A DNA stretch of 64,000 bases from Xanthomonas arboricola pv. guizotiae. Its GTDB lineage: Bacteria > Pseudomonadota > Gammaproteobacteria > Xanthomonadales > Xanthomonadaceae. The position numbers and the translations under genes were made by a program. Shown here piece after piece: positions 55,301 to 64,000 of this stretch. Each line of letters begins with the position of its first letter. The stretch's first letter is position 1. A model generated the notes under the pieces. That model was not told the origin of the DNA. It searched no databases and saw nothing but the letters and a program-made list of their open reading frames with translations. The stretch is from contig NZ_MDSK01000023.1 of the NCBI RefSeq assembly GCF_002940205.1, positions 20,551 to 84,550 on the forward strand, read 5' to 3'.

Positions 55301-56062
55301 ATGTACCGGCAGCTTCCAGACCCCAGCACGACCTGCCCGGCGCCCGGCGCGGCCGCGCGCACCGATGCGCGCGGTTCCGACTGCGCACAGTGTGCGGTCC
55401 GCGGCCGGGCCATCTGCGCGGCGCTGTCGCCGCAGGAAATGGACGCACTCGACCAGACCACCAGCGCCCAGTCCTACGCGCCCGGCAGCACCCTGGTGCG
55501 CGCCGGTGACACCCGCCACCACGTCTATACGCTGACCTCCGGTGCGCTGCGCATGGTGCGCACGCTGGCCGACGGCCGCCGCCAGGTCACCGGCTTCGTG
55601 CTGCCGGGCGATTACGTGGGGCTGACCGAAACCCCGCAGCACCGCCACGATATCGAAGCCATCATCGACAGCCGGGTCTGCCGCACGCCGCTGGCGCAGA
55701 TGCGCCAGTTGCGCGAGCGCTACCCGCAGCTGGAACGCAAGCTGCTGCAGCGTGCCAGCATGGAGCTGGCCGCCGCGCAGGACACCGGCCTGCTGCTGGC
55801 ACGCCTGCAACCGGGCGAACGGCTGGCGCACTTCCTGCTGCGACTGGCCGCCCGCTCCACCCAGCCCGGCGCCAGCGGCGACACCGTCGCCCTGCCGATG
55901 AGCCGCAGCGATATCGCCGACCACCTCGGGCTGACCGTGGAAACGGTGAGCCGCACCTTCACCAAGCTGCGGCAACAGCAGCTGATCGCGCTGCCGCAGC
56001 TGCATCTGGTGCAGATCCTGGATTACGCGGCGCTGCGCAGCCTGGCGGGCGATACCGTCTGA
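55301..56062 (+). CDS. Fnr-type Crp family transcription regulator
   Basis: The 253-residue regulator has an N-terminal Cys cluster (Cys28, Cys31, Cys39) and a central Cys127 in SRVCRTPL at the place of FNR Cys122, enough to hold an oxygen-sensitive 4Fe-4S cluster. A cyclic-nucleotide-binding-like barrel spans about 45-160 and a winged helix-turn-helix about 195-245 with RSDIADHLGLTVETVSRTF. Such proteins switch genes under low oxygen. It is divergent from hisS across 107 bp. Confidence 0.85.
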   Translation: MYRQLPDPSTTCPAPGAAARTDARGSDCAQCAVRGRAICAALSPQEMDALDQTTSAQSYAPGSTLVRAGDTRHHVYTLTSGALRMVRTLADGRRQVTGFVLPGDYVGLTETPQHRHDIEAIIDSRVCRTPLAQMRQLRERYPQLERKLLQRASMELAAAQDTGLLLARLQPGERLAHFLLRLAARSTQPGASGDTVALPMSRSDIADHLGLTVETVSRTFTKLRQQQLIALPQLHLVQILDYAALRSLAGDTV

Positions 56063-56309
56063 AACGTGCCAGCTCGCAGGACCGATGCGACCAGCGAGCG
56101 CGAGCGCCCATAGGCGCAAGTGGTGCGGATGCTGGCATCACCAAGATTGCGGATCTTTGCGCGCCCCTCTGCACCAGATCACCGGCCACGCTTTGCGCGT
56201 CGCGCAGACAGCAAGCATCGCCGCGCGTGACTGACCCGCAGATTCGAACGCGATGCCGGCACTCCAGGCCGCTCGCGCGATCGTCACCGCCCGCGCCGCC
56301 TACAACGAC

Positions 56310-57056
56310 TCAGCGACCGCCCAGATTCGCGCTCGCCACCGACGCGCCGCAGCCGCCGCCCAGCAACCGCGATTGCCGCAGCCAGGCCCGGTCCGGGTAG
56401 TAGGCGAATACGAAGGCGCCCTCACGCAAGGTATCGATCAACTGTCTGGCCACCGCCGGACGCACCGCCGGGCAGCCCAGGCTGCGGCCGAGCCGGCCCT
56501 GCGTGCGGATCACCGCCTCGCTGACATACGGCGCGCCATGGATCACGATCGCGCGGTCGCGCGCATGGTCGTTGAATCCGGGCTCCAGGCCTTTCAGCCG
56601 TAGCGAATAGCCGTTGTGGCCGGTATACGACTCCTGCGCGGTGAACGCGCCCAGGCTGGACTGGAAACTGCCGTCGTCGTTGGAAAACTTGGCCGCCAGG
56701 TTGTTGCCGGTATTGCGCCCGTGCGCCACCCATTCCCGGAACAGCAGCCGCTGCCGCTCCAGATCGAACACCCACAGCCGGCGCTCGGTCGACGGCCTGC
56801 TGTAGTCGATGACGCTGAGCACGCGTTCGGCGCCCACCTGCTGGCGCTGCCGCGCGCATTGCAGCGCCTCGGCCGCCAGGGCCAGCACCTGGCGATCCAG
56901 CGACGGCGCCTGCCGCGCCAGTGCATCGACCAGACCGATACGCGGTGCGCCCAGCCCCGGCAACGGCGCGGCGGAAATGGCATCGGCCGCTCTGGCCATT
57001 CCAGCCGCTGCCCACCCGCACAACGCGGCGGCAACGGCGATCACTCGATAAGACAT
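56310..57056 (-). CDS. Murein L,D-transpeptidase catalytic domain protein (YkuD_2)
   Basis: The 248-residue exported protein has a signal peptide (MSYRVIAVAAALCGWAAAGM then ARA) and a YkuD_2-type domain with the His in VIHGAPYVS (His172) and the catalytic Cys in SLGCPAV (Cys194). It probably acts on peptidoglycan in the periplasm. Start 57056 opens the signal peptide. The 247 bp between it and the Fnr-type gene contain no recognised feature. Confidence 0.83.
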   Translation of the reverse strand: MSYRVIAVAAALCGWAAAGMARAADAISAAPLPGLGAPRIGLVDALARQAPSLDRQVLALAAEALQCARQRQQVGAERVLSVIDYSRPSTERRLWVFDLERQRLLFREWVAHGRNTGNNLAAKFSNDDGSFQSSLGAFTAQESYTGHNGYSLRLKGLEPGFNDHARDRAIVIHGAPYVSEAVIRTQGRLGRSLGCPAVRPAVARQLIDTLREGAFVFAYYPDRAWLRQSRLLGGGCGASVASANLGGR

Positions 57057-57157
57057 GCAACGACCCACGTCGGAGGCGGCGCCATGGCGGAACCGCAGCC
57101 CCTACAAATAGCCGCATGTGCGGCACTTTCCAACCCCGGCAGGCTGAACGCGTTCGG

Positions 57158-58465
57158 TCAGGCCGCATCCGCAAGCAGGCGCTGCCGGAACGCCGCGTAG
57201 TCCGGCGCCAGCGTTTCGGCATGCGCAGGACGCTGCAGCAGCGCGGCCAGTGCCGGCGGCACCTCCACCTCACGCCCGATCAGCGGCTCGACCACGCCCT
57301 CGAACTTGGCCGGATGTGCGGTGGCCGCCACCGCCCAGTCGCCGGTGCCGCCCTCGGCCCCTTCTGCGCGCAGCTGCTCCAGCACATGCACGGCGGTGGC
57401 GGTATGCGGGCAATGCACTTCGCCATAGCGCGCAAAGCGCTGCTGCACGGTGTGGCGGATCGCGGCATCGTCCACCGAGAGCGCACGGAAGGCCTCGCGC
57501 AGCGTCGCATCGTCGCCCTGGTAGAGCCAGCGCAGCCGTTCGAAGTTGCTCGGCGCACCCACGTCCATCGCATTGGCCAGCGTGGCGATGCTGGGCTGCG
57601 GCGCGTAGTCGTCGCCGGCAAAATAATCCGGCAACACATGATTGGCATTGGACGCCAACGCGATACGGCCCAGCGGCACACCGAGCGCGCGCGCCAGGAT
57701 CGCCGCCAGCCCGTTGCCCAGGTTGCCGGTGGGCACCACCAGATTCAGCGCCGCCCCCGCCCTGGCATGGTGCTGCAGGGCGGCGTGCGCGTAATAGCTC
57801 ATCTGCGGCAGCAAGCGGCCCAGGCTGATGCTGTTGGCAGAACTCAGCGGCAGCTGCGCCTGCAGGTCGGCATCGTTCAAGGCCTGCTTGACCATCGCCT
57901 GGCAGTCGTCGAACGAGCCAGCCACACGCAGGGCCTGGATGTTGTCGCCGAAGCAGCCCAGCTGATGCGCCTGGCGCGGCGAGACGCGCCCGTCCGGATA
58001 CAGCACCACCACGCGCAGACCCGGCTGGCGGTGGAATGCCGCGGCCACCGCAGCGCCGGTGTCGCCGGAGGTGGCGACCAGGATGGTGAGCGGGCGGTCT
58101 TCGGCACGGCGCAGGCGGGTCAGGCAGGCGGCAAGAAAGCGCGCGCCGAAATCCTTGAACGCGGCGGTCGGGCCATGGAACAGCTCCAGCGCGTAATCGC
58201 CGGGCGTGCCCAGGGCCACCAGCGGCGCCGGGAAGTCGAACGCTTCGGCACAGATGGCCGGCAGCTCGGCCGCCAGCGCATCGCCGTCGAAGAACGGCTG
58301 CAGCAACGTGGCGGCGGTGTCGGCCAACGTGCCGCCGGCCGTCAGCGTGCGTGCCGGTGGCAGGCTCTGCGGCACGTACAGGCCGGCATCGGGCGCCAGG
58401 CCGGCAGCAATCGCCTGGCTCAGGCTTGCGGCGGGCGCGCCGCCACGGGTGGAGAGGAAGTTCAT
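57158..58465 (-). CDS. thrC: Threonine synthase
   Basis: The 435-residue PLP enzyme makes threonine from phosphohomoserine. It opens MNFLSTRGGAPA, carries the PLP lysine in GPTAAFKDFGARFLA, ILVATSGDTGAAVAAAF, and VPTGNLGNGLAA. It is on the same strand as thrA and thrB, but a divergent EthD-like gene lies between thrB and thrC, so the thr operon is split. Confidence 0.95.
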   Translation of the reverse strand: MNFLSTRGGAPAASLSQAIAAGLAPDAGLYVPQSLPPARTLTAGGTLADTAATLLQPFFDGDALAAELPAICAEAFDFPAPLVALGTPGDYALELFHGPTAAFKDFGARFLAACLTRLRRAEDRPLTILVATSGDTGAAVAAAFHRQPGLRVVVLYPDGRVSPRQAHQLGCFGDNIQALRVAGSFDDCQAMVKQALNDADLQAQLPLSSANSISLGRLLPQMSYYAHAALQHHARAGAALNLVVPTGNLGNGLAAILARALGVPLGRIALASNANHVLPDYFAGDDYAPQPSIATLANAMDVGAPSNFERLRWLYQGDDATLREAFRALSVDDAAIRHTVQQRFARYGEVHCPHTATAVHVLEQLRAEGAEGGTGDWAVAATAHPAKFEGVVEPLIGREVEVPPALAALLQRPAHAETLAPDYAAFRQRLLADAA

Positions 58466-58611
58466 GGTGACGACTCCAGACAATGCGAAGACGGGGCGTT
58501 GCCCGTGAATGAGAAGGCCGGACACTGCGGCATGGCCGCGCCGCGCCGCGGCGGCGCCAGCCAAGGGCGACGCGGCGCTATGCTGCGCGCACCTTCCAGT
58601 GGAGCCGGCAG

Positions 58612-58926
58612 ATGATCAAGGTCAGCGTGATGTACCCGTACCGCGAAGGCGCGCGCTTCGACCATGCCTACTACCGCGACGCGCACATGCCACTGGTGAG
58701 CGCGCGGATGGGCGCGGCCTGCCTGCGCTATACGGTGGACAAGGGCATCAGCGGCGGCGAGCCGGGCAGCCCCCCGGCCTACATCGGCATGTGCCATATC
58801 TTCTGCGAGTCGGTGGAGGCCTTCGGCGCCAGTTTTGGGCCGCATGCCGAGGAGATCCTGGCCGATATCGCCAACTACACCGATCTTGCGCCGGTGATGC
58901 AGATCAGCGAGGTCGTGGTCGGTTGA
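58612..58926 (+). CDS. EthD family protein
   Basis: A 104-residue ferredoxin-like-fold protein: VSVMYPYREGARFDHAYYRD, the AHMPLV motif, and ending VMQISEVVVG, all typical of EthD (PF07110). Function of the family is poorly known, with links to ether and other degradation. It is the only plus-strand gene inside the thr region; 146 bp separate it from divergent thrC. Confidence 0.82.
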   Translation: MIKVSVMYPYREGARFDHAYYRDAHMPLVSARMGAACLRYTVDKGISGGEPGSPPAYIGMCHIFCESVEAFGASFGPHAEEILADIANYTDLAPVMQISEVVVG

Positions 58927-59000
58927 AGCGTGCCTTGCGCGCTGCACGGCCTGCCCGCCGTGCGCGGGCGATCGATCGACACCGAGATGCGCGCGATGGC

Positions 59001-59984
59001 TCATGCGAGCAACCGCGCGGCCGGGCTGGCGATCGGAGACACCCAGTGCTGGCTGTCCAGGCCGACGCCTGCGAAGGCGGCCTTGACCGCTGCGGCGGCA
59101 GCGTCGGCGGTCGCGCGCGATGCGAACCAGGCGAACACACTGGGGCCGGCGCCGGAGATGCTGGCACCCAGGGCATCGTGCTCCAGCGCGGCCTGCTTGG
59201 CAGCGGCAAAGCCCGCGATCAAGGGCGCGCGGCGTGGTTCGACCAGCACATCGCGCAGTCCCGCCCGCACCAGCCCCGCATCGCCGGCATGGCAGCCGGC
59301 CAGTACCAAGGCCAGGTTGGTGCTCTGCGCGACGAACTCGCGCAGCTGATAGTCGCCGGCCAGGGCTTCGCGCGCGCGGCGGGTTTCCAGTACCGCATCC
59401 GGATGCACCAGCAGGCTGTGCCACGCGGCCGGCACGCTGATCGGCACCAGCCGCTCCAACGTGCACAACACCAGGCCGCCTAAAAACAGCGGCCCAAGAT
59501 TGTCGCCGTGGCGGCTACCACTGGCCACCGCCTCGCCATCGAGTGCGTGCTGATACAACTGCTCGTGACTCAGCGGCGCATCCAGCAGCGCGTTGGCGGC
59601 AACCAACGCCGCCACGCATGACGCTGCCGAGCCGCCCATGCCCGAACTCAGGGCGATGCCTTTGTCGATTTCGATTTCAAAGCCGAACGGCAGCGCCAGC
59701 GCCGCGCGCAACGACATCAAGGCCGCACCCGCAGTGTTGCGTTCGGCATCCAGCGGCAAGGCCACGGTGGTGCCGCGGATGGCGGCGATGCGCACCAGTG
59801 GCGCATCGATGCGCCGCACCGTGACGGTGTCGCCGACGCCGTCGATGGGATAGCCGAGCAGATCGAATCCCACCGCCACATTCGCCACCGAGGCCGGTGC
59901 GAAGGCGCGTGCCTGGCCAAGCTCGCGCGCAGCAATCGCCACCTGTTGCATCTCCGCAGACTGGTCTGCAACCGCCTGATTCAC
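59001..59984 (-). CDS. thrB: Homoserine kinase
   Basis: A 327-residue GHMP kinase. [18 protein letters not shown], the ATP loop [14 protein letters not shown] and [12 protein letters not shown] are present. The GTG start at 59984 overlaps the thrA stop as GTGA; Met 59951 is an alternative. It phosphorylates homoserine for ThrC. Confidence 0.95.
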   Translation of the reverse strand: MNQAVADQSAEMQQVAIAARELGQARAFAPASVANVAVGFDLLGYPIDGVGDTVTVRRIDAPLVRIAAIRGTTVALPLDAERNTAGAALMSLRAALALPFGFEIEIDKGIALSSGMGGSAASCVAALVAANALLDAPLSHEQLYQHALDGEAVASGSRHGDNLGPLFLGGLVLCTLERLVPISVPAAWHSLLVHPDAVLETRRAREALAGDYQLREFVAQSTNLALVLAGCHAGDAGLVRAGLRDVLVEPRRAPLIAGFAAAKQAALEHDALGASISGAGPSVFAWFASRATADAAAAAVKAAFAGVGLDSQHWVSPIASPAARLLA

Positions 59985-62488
59985 AAGCGTGCCCCCTCGC
60001 CCGCCGCCACCCGCAGCAGATCGGCAAACACGCCGGCTGCGGTGACTTCCGGGCCAGCGCCCGGGCCTTGCACCACCAACGGGTTTTCGCAGTAGCGACG
60101 CGTGGTGAACTGCACCACGTTGTCGGTCAGGCGCAGGTTGGCGAACGCATGATCGGCCGGTAGTTCGACCAGGCCGACGCTCGGTGCGCGATCCGGCGGC
60201 AGCTGCGCGACATAGCGCAGCACATTGCCGCGTGCACGTGCGTCGGCCAGGCGCTGCGCAAACGTCGCATCCACCTCATGCAGGCGCGCCATGAAATCGT
60301 CCACGCTGGCCTGGCGCAGTGCTTCAGGCACCAGGCTCTCGACCTGCACATCTTCCAGGCTGATCTCGCGCCCGGCTTCGCGCGCCAGGATCACCAGCTT
60401 GCGCGCCACATCCACGCCGGACAGATCGTCGCGCGGATCCGGTTCGGTATAGCCCATGCCGCGCGCCTGCGTCACCAGTTCGGCGAACGGCACGCTGCCG
60501 TCGTACTTGTTGAACAGCCAGGCCAACGTGCCGGAAAAGATGCCCTCGATCGAGGTCACTGCATCGCCGGTATCGACCAGATCGCGCAGCGTGGTGATCA
60601 CCGGCAAGCCGGCGCCCACGGTGGCTTCGTAACGGAAGCGCGCGCCGCTGGCATCGGCCGCCGCACGGATCGCCTGATAGCGCTGCAACGGGCCGGAGCC
60701 AGCCTGCTTGTTCGGCGTCACCACATGGATGCCGGCGGCCAACCAGTCCGCATAGCGATCGGCCACTTCCGCGCTGCCGCTGCAATCGATGATCACCGTA
60801 TGCGGCAGATGCGCGGATAACAGGTGGGCAGTGAAACGTTCCAGATCGGTCGCGGTGGCTGCGGAGGCGAAGGCATCGCGCCAGTTGCCGACCAGGCCGC
60901 GCTCGTCGAGCAGCATGCGGCCGCGCGAGACCACCGCGCGCAGGCGCAGGTCCAGGTTGGCCTTGCCCAGCAATTGCGGCTGCGCAATGCGCAGCTGGTC
61001 CAGCAACGCCGCGCCGACATTGCCTGGCCCGATCACGCCGACCGAGAACGTCTGCGGCGACAGCCAGAAGCCGGCATGCGCCGCGCGCAAGGCCTTGGTG
61101 GCATGCGCCGCATCGATGGCCACCGAGATGTTGCGCTCCGACGAGCCCTGCGCAATTGCCAGGATATTGACCTGCGCACGCCCCAACGCTTCGAACAGCC
61201 GCGCCGCCACGCCTGGCTGCCCGGCCATGCCATCGCCCACTGCGGCGAGCACACTGATGCCGGTGGTCAGCTGCACACGCTGCACCTGACCGACCGTAAG
61301 TTCATGCGCAAAGGCCTGCAGCAAGGCATTGCGTGCGCGCTCGGATTCATGCTGCTTGACCACGCAACAGATCGAATGCTCGGAAGAACCTTGCGAGATC
61401 ATCACCACCGACACCTGCGCCGTGCGCAGCGCCGCGAACACGCGCTCGGCGGTGCCCGGCACGCCGATCAGGCCGGTGCCTTCCAGGTTGAGCACGGCCA
61501 GATCCGGGCTCAGAGTCAGCCCCTTGATCGGCCCGCTCACCGCGCTGCTGGCGGTGATGCGCGTACCCGGATGTTCCGGCTGGAAGGTATTGCGGATGAT
61601 GATCGGCAAGCCGCGCTCGATCGCCGGCGACATGGTCTGCGGGTGCACCACCTTGGCGCCGAAATAGGCCAGCTCGCAGGCCTCGTCGTAGCTCAGCGTT
61701 TCCAGCTGCACCGCTTCGGGCACCACGCGCGGGTCGGCCGAGAGCACGCCATCCACGTCGGTCCAGATATGCAGCTCATCGGCATCGAACAAGGCCGCGA
61801 AGATCGCGCCGGAATAATCGCTGCCATTGCGCCCTAACGTGGTGATGCGATCGGCGCGGTCGCGCGCAACGAAGCCGGTGACCACCACTCGTGTCTGCGG
61901 ATGCGCCTGGCGCCAGGTCGCAAGCCGCTGCGCGCTAGTGTCCCAGTCCACATCGACACCGAGTTCGCCGCGGTTGACCACCAGCACATCGCGCGCATCC
62001 AGCACCGCGCAATCCTCGCCAAGCGCACGGAAATGGTCGCCGAGCAATTGCGCCGAATACACCTCGCCCAGGCCTTGCACGCGGTCGAGCACCTCGCGCG
62101 GCAGCTCGCCGATCACCGCCAAGGCGCCGAGAATCTGCGACAGATGCTCGAAGCGCTCGTCCAGCCATTCGACGGTCGGCCCGGAATGCTCGCCCAGCAG
62201 GGCCACCGCCGCACCGCGATGGCGCGCCCGCGTCTCATGCCAGCGCTCGCGCCATTCGGGGCGGTTCTGCGCGGCCAGTTCGGCCAGCGCGATCAACGCA
62301 TCGGTCACCCCCTTCATCGCCGACACCACGGTGACCTGCACCGACTCGTCGCGTGCCAGCAACAACTGCGCCACATGCCGGTAGCGCTCGGCATCGGCCA
62401 CCGAGGTACCGCCGAATTTGTGCACGACGGTGCGTGCGGAAGATGCGGCAACAACGGCGGGTTCGAGCGAAACAACAGGCGATGACAT
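59981..62488 (-). CDS. thrA: Bifunctional aspartokinase I / homoserine dehydrogenase I
   Basis: The 835-residue fusion (820 in E. coli) has an N-terminal aspartokinase ([16 protein letters not shown]), two ACT-type regulatory regions in the middle, and a C-terminal homoserine dehydrogenase with [17 protein letters not shown] and [18 protein letters not shown]. It feeds the threonine branch and is feedback-inhibited by threonine in relatives. A Thr/Ile-rich leader and hairpin lie directly upstream. Confidence 0.96.
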   Translation of the reverse strand: MSSPVVSLEPAVVAASSARTVVHKFGGTSVADAERYRHVAQLLLARDESVQVTVVSAMKGVTDALIALAELAAQNRPEWRERWHETRARHRGAAVALLGEHSGPTVEWLDERFEHLSQILGALAVIGELPREVLDRVQGLGEVYSAQLLGDHFRALGEDCAVLDARDVLVVNRGELGVDVDWDTSAQRLATWRQAHPQTRVVVTGFVARDRADRITTLGRNGSDYSGAIFAALFDADELHIWTDVDGVLSADPRVVPEAVQLETLSYDEACELAYFGAKVVHPQTMSPAIERGLPIIIRNTFQPEHPGTRITASSAVSGPIKGLTLSPDLAVLNLEGTGLIGVPGTAERVFAALRTAQVSVVMISQGSSEHSICCVVKQHESERARNALLQAFAHELTVGQVQRVQLTTGISVLAAVGDGMAGQPGVAARLFEALGRAQVNILAIAQGSSERNISVAIDAAHATKALRAAHAGFWLSPQTFSVGVIGPGNVGAALLDQLRIAQPQLLGKANLDLRLRAVVSRGRMLLDERGLVGNWRDAFASAATATDLERFTAHLLSAHLPHTVIIDCSGSAEVADRYADWLAAGIHVVTPNKQAGSGPLQRYQAIRAAADASGARFRYEATVGAGLPVITTLRDLVDTGDAVTSIEGIFSGTLAWLFNKYDGSVPFAELVTQARGMGYTEPDPRDDLSGVDVARKLVILAREAGREISLEDVQVESLVPEALRQASVDDFMARLHEVDATFAQRLADARARGNVLRYVAQLPPDRAPSVGLVELPADHAFANLRLTDNVVQFTTRRYCENPLVVQGPGAGPEVTAAGVFADLLRVAAGEGARL

Positions 62489-62537
62489 CGACAGACCTCG
62501 TTAGGGAGGCCCCGTCCGCATCAGATGAGGGAGGAAA

Positions 62538-62567
62538 GCCCCCGCATCCTGATCCGGGTGCGGGGCC
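62538..62567 (-). terminator. Attenuator hairpin of the thr operon
   Basis: On the minus strand GCCCCGCA (62566-62559) pairs with TGCGGGGGC (62546-62538) around a 12-nt loop, followed by TTTCCTCC. It is 15 nt after the leader stop and about 50 nt before thrA, as expected of an attenuator. The T-run is imperfect. Confidence 0.65.
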
Positions 62568-62581
62568 GTTGTTTTCGGAAG

Positions 62582-62713
62582 TTACGCGAAGACGACGGGC
62601 CGCACCGGGCGAATGGTGACGGTGGTAATGGTGGTGCTAATGCCGGCCACGCCCGCACCCGGCCACAGCTGCGGCTGACAGGTAAGCGAAGCGGTGGCGG
62701 AGGCGTTAGGCAT
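62582..62713 (-). CDS. thrL: thr operon leader peptide
   Basis: The frame ends ISTTITTVTIRPVRPVVFA before TAA (62584-62582). The ISTTITT stretch is the same as in E. coli ThrL, and eight of nine codons from ATT 62641 are Thr, Ile or Val. Starved Thr- or Ile-tRNA would stall the ribosome there and control the hairpin at 62538-62567. The longest start is ATG 62713 (43 residues), but GTG 62650 would give a more usual 22-residue peptide; the true start is open. Confidence 0.75.
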   Translation of the reverse strand: MPNASATASLTCQPQLWPGAGVAGISTTITTVTIRPVRPVVFA

Positions 62714-62743
62714 GTGTGCAAAAGACATCACCCGGGCGAGGCC

Positions 62744-62749
62744 TGTCAA
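62744..62749 (-). promoter_or_regulatory. -35 box of the thr operon promoter
   Basis: TTGACA, a consensus -35 hexamer, reads on the minus strand from 62749 to 62744. About 16-17 nt further is a TGTCTT-like -10 just before the leader start at 62713. This would put transcription close to the ATG, favouring an internal leader start. The remaining gap 62750-63090 has no supported gene. Confidence 0.5.
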
Positions 62750-63090
62750 GCATTGCGTGAATAGGCTGATGGATACCTTCCGCGTACCTGACAGAAAACC
62801 TTGCCGTTCAGGGATTTAAGCGGCGCCCTCGCAAGCAATTGATTGCCATGGAAACTTTTGGAGCCGCCTCGGCGGGCCGCGCTGCGCAGGTTTTGAACGT
62901 GGATGGCTGCCGTCGTGCGACTCGGCTGATGCGATGCGACTGAGGAGCCCTTGTGCACGGATGCATCGCATCGCTGCCGGGGTCGCTACGCATCAAGCAA
63001 CAGGTCGCTTCGCATCAAGCAGTAGATGATCGCCATTGCCGCGACGGTCAGTGCACGCCACGGTGCAAGTCAGCAAGCGCAGCAGGGAGA

Positions 63091-63591
63091 TCAGCCAAGC
63101 ACCTGAGGATTGAGTTGCCAGACTGCAAAATTGAGCGCCGCCGCGAAGCTCACCCATGCCAGATACGGCAGCAACAACCAGGCTGCCAGCCCCTGTCGCC
63201 TGGCGAACACGGCGATCGTTGCGGCCAACACCAGCCACAGCGCCACGATGTCGGCAAATGCCCTGGCCCCCATCTGCCACGCAAAGAACAGCCAGCTCCA
63301 TAAACCATTGAGCGTCAGCTGCAAGACGAACAGGCCCAGCGCCGCACGCGTCCCCGCCCTGCTGCCGCGCCGCCACACCAACCAGACCGACACCGCCATC
63401 ATTCCGTACAACACTGTCCACACCGGCCCGAACAACCACCCCGGCGGCGCCCAAGCCGGCCGCGTAAGGTCTGCGTAAAAGCCGGCCGCCTGGATGGATG
63501 CCATGGCGCCAAGCCCGGCGACGGCGTAGCACAGCACCAGCCAGCCGAAGAGGCCGAACCATTGCGACTTTTTTGAAATACCTTGCGTCAT
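63091..63591 (-). CDS. tspO: TspO/MBR family membrane protein
   Basis: A 166-residue protein with five membrane helices and the family's aromatic-rich pattern: LTRPAWAPPGWLFGPVWTVL, LNGLWSWLFFAW and LLPYLAWVSFAAALNFAVWQLN. TspO proteins bind tetrapyrroles or sterols and respond to stress. The start at 63591 (MTQGISKKSQ) suits family length; the frame is open to 63636. Confidence 0.92.
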   Translation of the reverse strand: MTQGISKKSQWFGLFGWLVLCYAVAGLGAMASIQAAGFYADLTRPAWAPPGWLFGPVWTVLYGMMAVSVWLVWRRGSRAGTRAALGLFVLQLTLNGLWSWLFFAWQMGARAFADIVALWLVLAATIAVFARRQGLAAWLLLPYLAWVSFAAALNFAVWQLNPQVLG

Positions 63592-63830
63592 GACTGCCGT
63601 GAATTGTTTTAAGCGCTCCGCAGCGTGGCAGAGCATCTGTGCAAGCTGTGACTACGCGGATGAACCTTACGAATTCAGCCAATCCAACGTGGGTTCGCAC
63701 CGCCATACCGCAGGCAGCAAGGCAGCAAGGCAGCCAGACTACCTGGGTCACCGACACCCGCCGGATTCGGCGCTCAGCATCAAACACTGGCCTCCAATTT
63801 TAGCTGGCACTGAATTGCGGGGAGTCGACA
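63592..63830. mobile_element. Probable insertion-sequence end next to the haemagglutinin break
   Basis: The haemagglutinin homology stops at 63830, where the minus strand continues TGTCGACTCCCC. The TG start and the following CCAGCTAAAATTGGAGG stretch recall termini of IS21-like elements, from memory. A GGCAGCAA tandem repeat (about 63711-63733) lies further on. No transposase gene remains in the window, so only a remnant is proposed. Confidence 0.35.
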
Positions 63831-64000
63831 CAGCACCTTCTGGCCCTGGTACTCCTGCTCCACCATCCACACGATGTCCTGCGTGAGTGCAGCGGCCTGC
63901 GCGGCGGTCAAGCCCACGCCCATGCTCAGTTGCAACTCGCCCGCGGCGACCACGCCGGATTCCAGCAAGGCGCGGTACTGCGCCACGCCGTCGGCGTAGT
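63780..64000 (-). pseudogene. C-terminal fragment of filamentous haemagglutinin-like protein (cut by window end)
   Basis: The frame is open from the window edge and reads YADGVAQYRALLESGV, then GVGLTAAQAAALTQDIVWMV and EQEYQGQKVL. LTxxQxxxLTxDIVW followed by a GQxVL strand is a signature of FhaB-type two-partner secreted adhesins. In intact proteins the chain goes on as VPxVYL; here it changes at once to a short unrelated tail ending TGA 63782-63780. The gene was probably truncated by an inserted element. Most of it lies outside the window. Confidence 0.65.

Overview
The window comes from a Xanthomonas chromosome (Xanthomonadaceae). DNA is GC-rich, and the left end carries the rpf (DSF quorum-sensing) locus in the order typical of the genus: end of rpfF, then rpfC, rpfG, lysS, prfB, rpfD, recJ, rpfE, greA, carB, carA, dapB. 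The species cannot be fixed from the sequence alone. rpfH, which lies between rpfG and rpfC in X. campestris pv. campestris, is absent. No tRNA, rRNA, CRISPR array or intact insertion sequence was seen.

Layout. 1-7801: DSF synthesis (rpfF end), sensing (rpfC) and c-di-GMP turnover (rpfG), then lysS, prfB with its programmed +1 frameshift, and rpfD. 7933-10306: an acyltransferase-3 membrane protein and a DUF1176 protein on the plus strand. 10537-20679: recJ, rpfE, greA, carB, carA and dapB on the minus strand. Between carA and carB sits a visibly AT-richer two-gene cassette, an ABC-like AAA ATPase and a PIN-domain nuclease (16917-18490). It is the strongest candidate for an undescribed, possibly defensive, system. 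20983-25406: a MOSC protein and an aminotransferase, then feoA-feoB-small Cys-rich protein. 25538-28806: leucine catabolism genes (liuC, liuE-like), an SDR and an EF-P-like factor. 29182-34240: a DUF4105 gene broken by an in-frame TAG, DUF2388, a D-2-hydroxyglutarate dehydrogenase-like enzyme, and divergent serA. 34534-35838: a secreted repeat protein of no recognised family.

35901-43751: NUDIX, two tandem APC permeases separated by 49-bp repeats, a repeat-rich 676-bp intergenic region, methionine salvage genes mtnB-mtnD-mtnC, and a C13-peptidase-like lipoprotein. 44029-53221: an exported phosphoesterase, then the complete, tightly overlapped histidine operon (TrpR-like regulator, hisG-D-C-B-H-A-F-IE) with a palindrome over its probable promoter. 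53784-57056: hisS, an Fnr-type regulator and an L,D-transpeptidase. 57158-62713: thrA-thrB-thrC with a Thr/Ile-rich leader peptide and attenuator hairpin, interrupted by a divergent EthD-like gene. 63091-64000: tspO, then the truncated end of a filamentous-haemagglutinin-like gene that breaks off at probable mobile-element DNA.

Most genes are housekeeping biosynthesis in overlapping operons. The accessory signals are the ATPase-PIN cassette, the orphan repeat protein, the broken DUF4105 gene, the haemagglutinin remnant, and several families of dispersed palindromic intergenic repeats. GC differences are judged by eye; no search or alignment was run.
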